A stretch of 10,891 bases of DNA from Burkholderiaceae bacterium (GCA_023262645.1 JALRAA010000023.1:1-10891), one strand, 5' to 3'. Shown: positions 1 to 5,815, numbered from the stretch's first letter. Numbers and translations: made by a program. Notes: a model not told the origin generated them from the letters alone.

Positions 1-105
1 GGTTATGCTGGTTTGGACAACGAGTTGTTCTACATGGACAAAACCATGATGGTGTTTGGCGACGCCAAAAAGGTGGTCGAAGACATGGTCAAGGCCATTG
101 AGTAA
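1..105 (+). CDS. pntB: NAD(P) transhydrogenase subunit beta, C-terminal end (partial)
   Basis: Only the last 34 codons and the TAA stop lie in the window; the gene begins upstream. The visible tail contains the segment TMMVFGDAKK followed by an amphipathic helix, which is the conserved C-terminus of the PntB NADP(H)-binding domain (domain III). PntB forms with PntA the inner-membrane proton-translocating transhydrogenase, which moves hydride between NADH and NADP+ using the proton-motive force. The next gene, mtnP, starts 26 nt downstream on the same strand. I see no terminator between them, so read-through into the methylthioadenosine salvage genes is possible. The identification rests on a short but characteristic segment. 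Confidence 0.83.
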   Translation, partial: GYAGLDNELFYMDKTMMVFGDAKKVVEDMVKAIE

Positions 106-131
106 CCTTTGACCTCACGCGGATTCGCTGT

Positions 132-1028
132 ATGAGTCACCAGCAAGCTTCTGAAAAAAGTGTGATTGGCATCATCGGTGGCAGTGGTGTGTACGACATT
201 GCTGCCTTGCAAGACAAGCAGTGGCGCAAAATCGAATCCTCGTTTGGCGAGCCTTCGGATGAATGCTTGTTCGGCCACTTGGATGGACAGCCCATGGTGT
301 TTTTGCCCCGCCATGGGCGCGGACACAAAATCCCGCCGTCCGCCATCAATTACCGCGCCAACATCGATGCCCTCAAGCGCGCGGGCGTGACCGACCTGAT
401 TTCGGTGAGTGCGGTCGGTTCGCTCAAAGAGAGTTTGCCACCCGGCACATTTGTCATCGTCGACCAATTCATTGACCGCAGTTTTGCGCGTGAAAAAAGT
501 TTTTTCGGCACCGGCTTGGTGGCCCATGTGTCCATGGCCCATCCGGTGTGTGGCCGCTTGGGTGACCATTTGGAAACCGCAGCTCGCCAATTGCAACTGC
601 CGGTGGTCAGAAACGGCACGTACTTGGTGATGGAAGGGCCGCAGTTTTCGACCTTGGCTGAGTCCAACCTGTACCGCCAATGGGGCTGCGATGTGATTGG
701 CATGACCAACATGCCAGAGGCCAAGCTCGCCCGCGAAGCGGAAATCTGCTATGCCTCGGTGGCCATGGTCACCGACTTTGATTGCTGGCACCCTGACCAT
801 GATGCAGTGACGGTGGATGCGATCGTCAAGGTGCTCTTGGCCAATGCTGACAACGCCCGCTCACTGGTTCAAGCAGTCACACCTGCGTTGGCCGCAGACA
901 CCCACGGTGCGGCTTGCGCATGCCGACATGCCCTCGAATATGCCCTGATCACAGCGCCGCAGGCGCGCGATCCCGAAATGGCGAAGCAGTTGGCAGCGGT
1001 GGCTGGTCGCGTTTTGTCTCGCCACTAG
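132..1028 (+). CDS. mtnP: S-methyl-5'-thioadenosine phosphorylase (MTA phosphorylase)
   Basis: This cytosolic enzyme cleaves 5'-methylthioadenosine with phosphate to adenine and 5-methylthioribose-1-phosphate. It removes the by-product of polyamine synthesis and other SAM-consuming reactions. The 298-residue protein is a complete PNP/MTAP family 2 member. It has the N-terminal phosphate loop GGSGVY (16-21), RHGRGH (60-65), VDQFIDR (110-116), EGPQFST (168-174), MTNMPEAKLA (191-200) and the purine-site motif TDFDCWH (214-220). In that motif the two aspartates D215 and D217 match the pair used by MTAP for adenine rather than guanine/hypoxanthine. Some family members also accept 5'-deoxyadenosine. 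The ATG at 132 gives the normal N-terminus, but its ribosome binding site is weak. The class II aldolase gene follows after 1 nt and mtnA after that, so this looks like the first step of a three-gene pathway. Confidence 0.95.
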   Translation: MSHQQASEKSVIGIIGGSGVYDIAALQDKQWRKIESSFGEPSDECLFGHLDGQPMVFLPRHGRGHKIPPSAINYRANIDALKRAGVTDLISVSAVGSLKESLPPGTFVIVDQFIDRSFAREKSFFGTGLVAHVSMAHPVCGRLGDHLETAARQLQLPVVRNGTYLVMEGPQFSTLAESNLYRQWGCDVIGMTNMPEAKLAREAEICYASVAMVTDFDCWHPDHDAVTVDAIVKVLLANADNARSLVQAVTPALAADTHGAACACRHALEYALITAPQARDPEMAKQLAAVAGRVLSRH

Positions 1029-1029
1029 C

Positions 1030-1683
1030 ATGGACATGCCGATGGACGACAGCCGATTGCGCCTACAGATGTGCGAGGCTGCTCCGCAACTCGACACCGC
1101 CGGCCTGAACCGTGGCAGCACCGGCAACCTGTCCGTCAGACAGGGCGTGCATTGGCTGGTCACCCCATCAGGTGTTGCCGCGCAAGACTTGCAGCCGGCA
1201 TCGATGGTTCTCATGGATTTTCAAGGCCAACCCTTGGGCCCCGGTAAGCCATCCAGTGAATGGCGTTTTCACCGCGACATATTGGCGTCGCGCCCCGATA
1301 TCGGTGCCGTGGTGCACACCCATTCGCGTTTTGCCACGGCTTTTTCTTGTTTGCACCGCGATATTCCCGCGTTCCATTACATGGTGGCGATCGCGGGTGG
1401 CGACACCATTCGCTGTGCGCCCTATGCCTTGTTTGGCACACAAGAATTGTCTGACCATGCATTGGCCGCTTTGACAGACCGGCGCGCATGTCTGCTCGGC
1501 AACCACGGTTTGATTGCCTTGGGTACAGATATTCGGCGTGCCGTGGCGGTGGCGGTGGAAGTGGAGTCGTTGTGCGAGCAATACTGGACCGCGTTGCAAC
1601 TGGGCGAGCCCCACATCCTCAGCACAGCGCAAATGCAAGCCGTGCATGAAAAATTCAAAACCTACGGACAAACCAACGCATGA
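1030..1683 (+). CDS. Class II aldolase, probable 5-(methylthio)ribulose-1-phosphate aldolase (Ald2-like, FucA family)
   Basis: This 217-residue zinc aldolase belongs to the class II aldolase/adducin family and is very close to fuculose-1-phosphate aldolase along its length. The FucA active site is intact: GNLS (32-35) and TPSG (45-48) for phosphate binding, catalytic glutamate E77 in PSSEW (74-78), zinc ligands H96, H98 and H159, and tyrosines Y117 and Y212 near the expected places. Keeping the aldolase glutamate and Y117 argues for C-C cleavage rather than the MtnB dehydratase. Its position between mtnP and mtnA points to 5-methylthioribulose-1-phosphate, and perhaps 5-deoxyribulose-1-phosphate, as substrate. 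The products would be DHAP plus 2-methylthioacetaldehyde or acetaldehyde, as known for Ald2 in the DHAP shunt. Its start follows the mtnP stop by 1 nt with no clear Shine-Dalgarno, suggesting coupled translation. Its stop overlaps the mtnA start. Substrate specificity is inferred; a true fuculose or MtnB role is the alternative. Confidence 0.85.
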   Translation: MDMPMDDSRLRLQMCEAAPQLDTAGLNRGSTGNLSVRQGVHWLVTPSGVAAQDLQPASMVLMDFQGQPLGPGKPSSEWRFHRDILASRPDIGAVVHTHSRFATAFSCLHRDIPAFHYMVAIAGGDTIRCAPYALFGTQELSDHALAALTDRRACLLGNHGLIALGTDIRRAVAVAVEVESLCEQYWTALQLGEPHILSTAQMQAVHEKFKTYGQTNA

Positions 1684-2741
1684 ATGCCATGACTCAACAC
1701 CACCCGGTCGAGACCCTGCGCTGGCGCGATGGCAGACTCGAGATGATCGACCAACGCATATTGCCGATGCGGTTTGAATACCTGTCTTATGCCAACGCCG
1801 ATGAAGTGGCGCAAGGCATTCGCAGCATGGTGGTGCGTGGCGCGCCCGCCATCGGCTGTGCCGCGGCGTATGGCGTGGCCTTACAAGCCTTGGCGCACCA
1901 GCATGTGAATGCCGATGAATTTGCCAAAGCCATGGACCACGGCTTTGAAGTGTTGGCGGCCAGTCGCCCCACCGCCGTCAATTTGTTTTGGGCACTGCAG
2001 CGCATGCGCGAATCTGTGCAAAGCCATTCGCAGCTGTCACCGCCGCAATTGGCCAGCTTGTTGCTGACCTTGGCCCACGGTATCGCGGCAGAAGATGTGC
2101 GCATCAACCAAGCCATGGGCGCACATGGCGCGGCTTTGCTGGCGGACGGTGCACGGGTGCTGACGCACTGCAACGCCGGCGCGTTGGCCACGGCAGGCCA
2201 CGGTACCGCGCTGGGCGTTTTCCGATCAGCCGTGGCGGCCGGCAAAACCATCCATGTGATCGCGGATGAAACCCGGCCCTTTTTGCAAGGCGCTCGGCTG
2301 ACGGCCTGGGAGATGGTTCAGGAAAATATTCCGGTGACCTTGATCACCGACAACATGGCCGGTCATTTGATGAAGCAAGGTGAAATTGACGCGGTCGTGG
2401 TGGGGACGGACAGGGTGGCTGCCAATGGTGACGTGGCCAACAAAATCGGCACCTACATGGTGGCTGTGCTGGCGCACAGACATGGCATTCCGTTTTATGT
2501 GGCCTGTCCGTTGTCCACCATCGATATGCAGTTACCCAACGGAGACGCTATTCCGATTGAAGAACGCCATCCAGACGAAGTGACGGGTTTTGGCGCACAA
2601 CGCTGGGCCCCGACAGGCGTGAATGTGCGCAACCCGGCATTCGATGTCACGCCTGCCGAACTCGTGAGCGGATTGATCACCGAAAAAGGCGTGGTTCACC
2701 GACCGAATGAAGCCGCGTTGAAACAATTGTTTATGGCTTGA
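1680..2741 (+). CDS. mtnA: S-methyl-5-thioribose-1-phosphate isomerase
   Basis: The enzyme isomerises 5-methylthioribose-1-phosphate to 5-methylthioribulose-1-phosphate, linking MtnP to the aldolase. The 353-residue product has the MtnA/eIF2B-alpha-like fold with its hallmark segments. These are RGAPAIG (53-59), HCNAGALATAGHGTALG (163-179) holding the catalytic cysteine C164, RPFLQGARLTAWE (199-211), VVGTDRVAANGD (240-251) holding the catalytic acid D244, and NKIGTY (254-259). Length is normal for the family. The ATG at 1680 overlaps the aldolase TGA (ATGA), a typical coupling arrangement. A second in-frame ATG nine bases downstream (1689) is possible. The gene ends 18 nt before the convergent corA stop, with no recognisable hairpin terminator between them. 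Confidence 0.95.
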   Translation: MNAMTQHHPVETLRWRDGRLEMIDQRILPMRFEYLSYANADEVAQGIRSMVVRGAPAIGCAAAYGVALQALAHQHVNADEFAKAMDHGFEVLAASRPTAVNLFWALQRMRESVQSHSQLSPPQLASLLLTLAHGIAAEDVRINQAMGAHGAALLADGARVLTHCNAGALATAGHGTALGVFRSAVAAGKTIHVIADETRPFLQGARLTAWEMVQENIPVTLITDNMAGHLMKQGEIDAVVVGTDRVAANGDVANKIGTYMVAVLAHRHGIPFYVACPLSTIDMQLPNGDAIPIEERHPDEVTGFGAQRWAPTGVNVRNPAFDVTPAELVSGLITEKGVVHRPNEAALKQLFMA

Positions 2742-2759
2742 AGCAGCGGATAACTCGGC

Positions 2760-3746
2760 TTATTTCAACCAACCCCGGCGACGGAAATAAACCATGGGCA
2801 CCAAAGCGCTGGCGACCATGAGCAGCACAGCGTAGCCGTAACCAAACGACCATTGCAACTCTGGCATGAACTGAAAATTCATGCCGTACACGCTGGCGAT
2901 CAATGTCGGTGGCAACAAGGCCACGCTGGCCACCGAGAAGATTTTGATGATCTTGTTTTGGTTGATGTTGATGAAACCAACGGTGGCATCCATCAAGAAG
3001 TTGATCTTGTCAAACAAAAACGCGGTGTGGCTGTCCAATGAATCGATGTCTCGCAAGATTTGCCGTGCATCGTCAAACTGTTCGGCGTTGAGCATGCGCA
3101 GTCGCATGGTGAAACTCAGCGCACGGCGTGTGTCCATCATGTTGCGCCGAATCCGGCCGTTCAAATCTTCTTGCCGTGCGATCTCGGCCAGCACTTCACC
3201 GGCCAGTTCGTCGGTCACGTCGCCAGACAACACCATCTTGCTGACTTTTTCCAATTCATCGTAAATGCCCTCGAGGGTGTCCGCCGAATATTCCGCGTCC
3301 GCAGAAAACAGTTCCAGCAAAACATCTTTGGCGTCTTCAATCAGGCCAGGCGCACGCCGCGCCCGCAACCGCAACAACCTGAACACGGGCAAGTCTTCCT
3401 CGTGCACCGAAAACAAAACCCCGTGGCTTTTGAGCGCGGCATTGTGTTGGTTCAAGATGAACGCCACGCGAACCGCGCGCGGTGCATCGATGTCAGCGAT
3501 CAAAAAGTCCGAGCGAATATGTAACTCGCCGTTGTCTTCTTCGTAAAAACGCGCGGACTCTTCAATGTCCTCATCCATGGCGTCGTCAGGCACTTGGACA
3601 TCGAAGTGTTGGCTGATCCAACGCTTTTCTTCAGGGGTGGGCGACTCCAGGTCGACCCAAATAGGTTGGAAGCGAGAGAGTTCTTCGAGCGAAGAAATTT
3701 CTTCTTGAAACAGGCGGCCGTTGACCAGCGAAAAAATATTGAGCAT
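2760..3746 (-). CDS. corA: Magnesium/cobalt transport protein CorA
   Basis: CorA is a pentameric inner-membrane Mg2+ (and Co2+/Ni2+) channel. This 328-residue protein has the long acidic cytoplasmic N-terminal domain and a long helical stretch (about 150-265). Two transmembrane helices lie close to the C-terminus (about 268-287 and 303-322). The GMN selectivity signature is intact at 288-290 in YGMNF, and the following periplasmic loop carries MPE (294-296). The basic tail FRRRGWLK is cytoplasmic, as expected. The start at 3746 gives the canonical N-terminus. Its only Shine-Dalgarno-like bases are a GAG that overlaps the stop of a 37-codon upstream leader ORF, so translation may depend on that ORF. 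The gene converges with mtnA and diverges from the MFS gene. Confidence 0.95.
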   Translation of the reverse strand: MLNIFSLVNGRLFQEEISSLEELSRFQPIWVDLESPTPEEKRWISQHFDVQVPDDAMDEDIEESARFYEEDNGELHIRSDFLIADIDAPRAVRVAFILNQHNAALKSHGVLFSVHEEDLPVFRLLRLRARRAPGLIEDAKDVLLELFSADAEYSADTLEGIYDELEKVSKMVLSGDVTDELAGEVLAEIARQEDLNGRIRRNMMDTRRALSFTMRLRMLNAEQFDDARQILRDIDSLDSHTAFLFDKINFLMDATVGFININQNKIIKIFSVASVALLPPTLIASVYGMNFQFMPELQWSFGYGYAVLLMVASALVPMVYFRRRGWLK

Positions 3747-3754
3747 GGCAAATC

Positions 3755-3868
3755 TCAGTGCGTGAAAGGACGGATGAAAAGGGTGGGGGTGCTTTCGAAT
3801 CCGTCAGGCCTGTTGCCAGTGAACCGAAAGCTACCGACTAGGGTAGGTTTCCAAGGAGGTTGCTCCAT
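3755..3868 (-). CDS. Candidate corA leader peptide (upstream ORF, 37 codons)
   Basis: A short ORF on the corA strand runs from an ATG at 3868 to a TGA at 3757-3755, ending 8 nt before the corA ATG. The peptide starts MEQPPWKPTLVG and ends FIRPFTH. It has six prolines in 37 residues, including a PPW near the N-terminus, and an early rare CTA leucine codon. A predicted extended -10 promoter lies about 17 nt upstream, so the ORF would sit almost at the transcript 5' end. No good Shine-Dalgarno is visible. The stop codon overlaps the weak GAG ribosome-binding bases of corA, which suggests termination-reinitiation coupling. Proline-rich leader peptides (MgtL) and a translated corA leader ORF (CorL) are known in enteric bacteria; the same role here is inferred. 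It could also be a chance ORF over a structured RNA. Confidence 0.5.
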   Translation of the reverse strand: MEQPPWKPTLVGSFRFTGNRPDGFESTPTLFIRPFTH

Positions 3869-3878
3869 TGCTGAACAA
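3791..3878 (-). promoter_or_regulatory. Candidate structured 5' leader RNA of corA with two exclusive folds
   Basis: Read on the corA strand, fold A is a long imperfect hairpin. CUACC (3846-3842) pairs with GGUAG (3835-3831), GAAA (3851-3848) with UUUC (3829-3826), AACC (3861-3858) with GGUU (3825-3822), and UUGUU (3878-3874) with AACAG (3814-3810, one G-U). Fold B pairs GCUUUCG (3831-3825) with CGAAAGC (3797-3791) around a GNRA-type hairpin CUGGCAACAG (3819-3810). The folds share bases 3825-3831 and 3810-3814, so they exclude one another. The helices are seen directly in the sequence; the switch role is inferred. I could not match it to a riboswitch class I know. The outermost pairs of fold A (3884-3879 with 3809-3804) lie at or before the predicted start of transcription. 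Confidence 0.4.
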
Positions 3879-3884
3879 GCCTGA

Positions 3885-3893
3885 ATTATGGCA
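3885..3893 (-). promoter_or_regulatory. Predicted extended -10 promoter of corA
   Basis: On the - strand the sequence reads TGCCATAAT, a TGn extension followed by CATAAT (5 of 6 to the sigma70 -10 consensus). The -35 region is poor at 17-nt spacing, which extended -10 promoters tolerate. Transcription would start near 3878, about ten bases before the leader ORF and about 130 bases before corA. Confidence 0.4.
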
Positions 3894-3900
3894 CTGCACT

Positions 3901-3927
3901 GTGACAAAAATGTCAGACTGTTAAAGT
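3901..3927 (+). promoter_or_regulatory. Possible promoter of the MFS transporter gene
   Basis: GTGACA (3901-3906) and an extended -10-like TGT-TAAAGT (3919-3927) are separated by only 15 nt, shorter than optimal. Transcription would start about 18 nt before the ATG at 3952. The match is weak; its support is mainly position. Confidence 0.22.
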
Positions 3928-3929
3928 CT
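3902..3929. promoter_or_regulatory. Two adjacent inverted repeats between divergent promoters (candidate operators)
   Basis: TGACA-N4-TGTCA occupies 3902-3915 and AGACT-N5-AGTCT occupies 3915-3929, sharing one base. Both have perfect 5-bp arms. The first covers the expected -35 region of the corA promoter and the second covers the candidate -10 of the MFS gene. Binding by a regulator is inferred from position and symmetry only. Confidence 0.3.
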
Positions 3930-3951
3930 TGGGTTTTCTAAAGCGACACCC

Positions 3952-5184
3952 ATGCACACTGAATTAACGCCACGAAGAGAGTTGGCATTGCTCCTGACAT
4001 TGGCGGGAATCCAATTCACGCATGTGCTCGATTTCATGATCATGATGCCTCTGGGCCCACAGCTCACCGCATTGTTTGCCATCAGTGACGCCCAATTCGG
4101 TTTGTTGGTGTCGGCCTATACCTTTGCCGCTGGCATATCCGGTTTGCTGGCCGCGTCGTTTGTCGACCGTTTTGAGCGCAAGCGTTTGCTGCTGGTGTTG
4201 TATGTGTTGTTTGGCTTGACCACATTGGGCTGCGCACTGGCACCCACTTATGGGATGTTGATGTTGGCGCGCATTGCGGCAGGTGTGTTTGGTGGCATTT
4301 TGTCGGCCATGACGCAAACCATCATTGGTGACGTCATTCCTTTCGAGCGGCGCGGTCGCGCCACCGGTTTGGTGATGATGTCGTTCTCGTTGGCCACGGT
4401 GATCGGTGTGCCCAGCGGTTTATTTTTAGCCAACTGGGGCGGTTGGCACAGCAGCTTTATTGCGATTGCCGTGGCCTGTGTGTTGGTGGGTGCGTTGGCG
4501 GTCTGGAGCTTGCCGCGCTTGGACAAGCATGTGGCCAATGCGCGAGGCCAGAACTTGTCATTTGCCATACGCGGGGTGCTGGCAGACCGCAACCACCGCT
4601 TGGCGCTTGCCATGTCATTCGCCATGATGTTTGCCGCCTTCACGGTGATTCCCTACATCACTATTTATATGCAGGCCAACCATATTTTGTTGCCCACAGA
4701 AATTCCCTTTATTTATTTGAGTGGCGGCATCGTGACCTTGGTGAGCGCGCGTTGGATCGGCGGGCTCACCGATCGGGTGGGCAAGCGCAAAATGTTTCAG
4801 CGCATGTTGCTGCTGTCCATGGTGCCCATGACCCTGACCACGCTCATGCAACCGTATGCGTTACCCGTGGTGCTGTTGGTGTCTTCGAGTTTGTTTTTCT
4901 GCATGAATGCCCGCATGATCCCGGGCATGGCGTTTTTGACATCAGCCGCCCAGCCCCAGTTCCGTGGCGCCTTCATGTCGCTCAACGGCGCGGTTCAGTC
5001 CATGTCGATCGGCACCGCCACCTGGGTGGGCGGTTTGTTGATACAGCGCAGCCCGCAGGGACAAGTCACGCATTACTGGATGTGTGCATTGGCGGGCGTG
5101 ACCGCGTCAGTGGTGGCTTACTGGCTGGCCCAGCGCGTGAAGATGTACACCACTGAACCTCAGGCCGCCGCCGCTGCCACCTGA
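3952..5184 (+). CDS. MFS transporter, DHA1/AraJ-like exporter
   Basis: This 410-residue, strongly hydrophobic protein has the twelve-helix pattern of the major facilitator superfamily. The first helix region ends in HVLDFMIMMPLGP (24-36). The loop 2-3 motif A appears as DRFERKR (72-78), and a second copy, DRVGKRK (274-280), marks the start of the C-terminal half. A segment around 149-164 (TVIGVPSGLFLANWGG) resembles the antiporter motif C. These point to a proton-coupled inner-membrane exporter related to the arabinose-efflux/drug-resistance DHA1 families. The substrate cannot be read from sequence. The start at 3952 gives a normal N-terminus, with only a weak AAAG-type ribosome binding site upstream. 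It is divergent from corA and separated from hpf by a 171-nt gap, so it is probably transcribed alone. Confidence 0.88.
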   Translation: MHTELTPRRELALLLTLAGIQFTHVLDFMIMMPLGPQLTALFAISDAQFGLLVSAYTFAAGISGLLAASFVDRFERKRLLLVLYVLFGLTTLGCALAPTYGMLMLARIAAGVFGGILSAMTQTIIGDVIPFERRGRATGLVMMSFSLATVIGVPSGLFLANWGGWHSSFIAIAVACVLVGALAVWSLPRLDKHVANARGQNLSFAIRGVLADRNHRLALAMSFAMMFAAFTVIPYITIYMQANHILLPTEIPFIYLSGGIVTLVSARWIGGLTDRVGKRKMFQRMLLLSMVPMTLTTLMQPYALPVVLLVSSSLFFCMNARMIPGMAFLTSAAQPQFRGAFMSLNGAVQSMSIGTATWVGGLLIQRSPQGQVTHYWMCALAGVTASVVAYWLAQRVKMYTTEPQAAAAAT

Positions 5185-5185
5185 G

Positions 5186-5212
5186 CCTTGAGCCGCCCGG
5201 CTCGTTTCAAGG
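5186..5212 (+). terminator. Weak hairpin after the MFS gene, possible terminator
   Basis: CCTTGAGCC pairs with GGCT and CAAGG to give a hairpin with a GCCC loop and a CGTTT bulge, starting 2 nt after the MFS stop codon. There is no U-run after it, so intrinsic termination would be inefficient. It could instead protect the 3' end. Confidence 0.25.
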
Positions 5213-5256
5213 ATTGATCAACTGCCCTGTGTGCATCAGGGTCGCGCCAGCCAGGT

Positions 5257-5285
5257 TTGCTTTTTTGCCAGACTAGGTGCATAGT
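5257..5285 (+). promoter_or_regulatory. Predicted hpf promoter
   Basis: TTGCTT (5257-5262), a 17-nt spacer and CATAGT (5280-5285) form a plausible sigma70-type promoter, giving a 5' leader of about 65 nt before hpf. The spacer ends in CTAGGTG. That block, plus CATA, is repeated at exactly the same spacing in front of ptsN (5775-5803), which strengthens the call. Confidence 0.42.
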
Positions 5286-5355
5286 GGAGTCGACCTGTCA
5301 CCGCTTTGGCATGTTGCCGCGGCGCTGCGCACAGGCTCACGTCTGGAGGGTACGT

Positions 5356-5691
5356 ATGAATTTAACGATCAGTGGTCATCACCTCGAAGTCACGCCGGCA
5401 CTGCGTGGCTATGTCACCCAGAAACTCGACCGCATCATGAGGCACTTTGACCAGGTGGTGGATGTTCGCGTGTTGTTATCGATTGAAAACCAAAAGGAAA
5501 AGCAAGGCCGTCAACGCGCCGAATGCAATATCCACGTCAAAGGCAGCGATTTGTTCGCCGAATGCGCCCATGAAGATTTGTATGCCGCTGTGGATGAACT
5601 GGTCGACAAACTCGATCGCCAAGTGGTGCGCCACAAAGACCGACTCCAAGACCACCAACACCCCAGTGCCAAACGGGATTACCTGAACTGA
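5356..5691 (+). CDS. hpf: Ribosome hibernation promoting factor, short form
   Basis: HPF binds the 30S subunit in the mRNA/tRNA channel and helps 70S ribosomes dimerise into inactive 100S particles in stationary phase. The 111-residue product is the short HPF/YhbH type common in Betaproteobacteria. It begins MNLTISGHHLEVTPAL, has a KLDRIMRHFD helix (23-32) and an RAECNIHVKGSDLFAE strand segment (54-69), and ends in a basic/histidine-rich tail. The ATG at 5356 is preferred because a strong GGAGGG lies 5 nt upstream and homologues start here. The frame stays open upstream to 5257, but those 33 codons look non-coding and cover the promoter. A strong terminator follows. The usual upstream neighbour rpoN is absent; an MFS gene is there instead. 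Confidence 0.94.
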   Translation: MNLTISGHHLEVTPALRGYVTQKLDRIMRHFDQVVDVRVLLSIENQKEKQGRQRAECNIHVKGSDLFAECAHEDLYAAVDELVDKLDRQVVRHKDRLQDHQHPSAKRDYLN

Positions 5692-5713
5692 CCCTCGGAG
5701 GATGTCGAAACAG

Positions 5714-5738
5714 CCGCCTGTGACCCAGGCGGTTTTTT
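5714..5738 (+). terminator. Rho-independent terminator after hpf
   Basis: A perfect 7-bp GC-rich stem, CCGCCTG (5714-5720) with CAGGCGG (5726-5732), closes a TGACC loop and is followed directly by six T residues (5733-5738). It lies 22 nt after the hpf stop. It is the clearest intrinsic terminator in the window and separates hpf from ptsN. Confidence 0.9.
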
Positions 5739-5774
5739 CTTGATCTATAGTAAAAAAGATATCAATATTTACCC

Positions 5775-5803
5775 TAGCTTGACACGTCATCTAGGTGCAT
5801 AAT
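5775..5803 (+). promoter_or_regulatory. Predicted ptsN-hprK promoter
   Basis: Downstream of the hpf terminator, TAGCTT (5775-5780), a 17-nt spacer ending CTAGGTG and CATAAT (5798-5803) mirror the hpf promoter layout. A consensus TTGACA also occurs at 5779-5784, but only 13 nt from CATAAT, which is too short for it to serve as the -35 of that hexamer. Initiation near 5810 would leave about six bases before the ptsN ATG. Confidence 0.4.
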
Positions 5804-5815
5804 CACCCCCCAATC

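Noticed and set aside
30..800. Long open frame on the - strand opposite mtnP
   Set aside because: It is a shadow of mtnP. The translation has no recognisable domain, and the + strand protein has full family motifs.
1030..1683. Reading the aldolase gene as MtnB (methylthioribulose-1-phosphate dehydratase)
   Set aside because: The protein is closest to FucA along its length and keeps the aldolase glutamate (E77) and tyrosine (Y117). mtnC and mtnD, expected partners of MtnB, are not adjacent.
2742..2759. Bidirectional terminator between mtnA and corA
   Set aside because: The gap is only 18 nt and shows no stable inverted repeat or T-run.
3791..3884. Known Mg2+, Mn2+, guanidine, glycine, cobalamin, c-di-GMP or 4.5S/6S RNA classes for the corA leader
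   Set aside because: None of the signature sequences I know for these families is present, so it is reported only as an unclassified structured leader.
3868..3924. An 18-codon + strand ORF starting with TTG at 3868, preceded by AAGGAGG
   Set aside because: The AAGGAGG is a good ribosome-binding match, but this segment is the complement of the corA leader ORF and its helices. The peptide is short and unremarkable, and no + strand promoter is visible upstream.
5257..5355. N-terminal extension of hpf by 33 codons
   Set aside because: The extension overlaps a promoter-like element. The ATG at 5356 has a strong GGAGGG and matches the family N-terminus.
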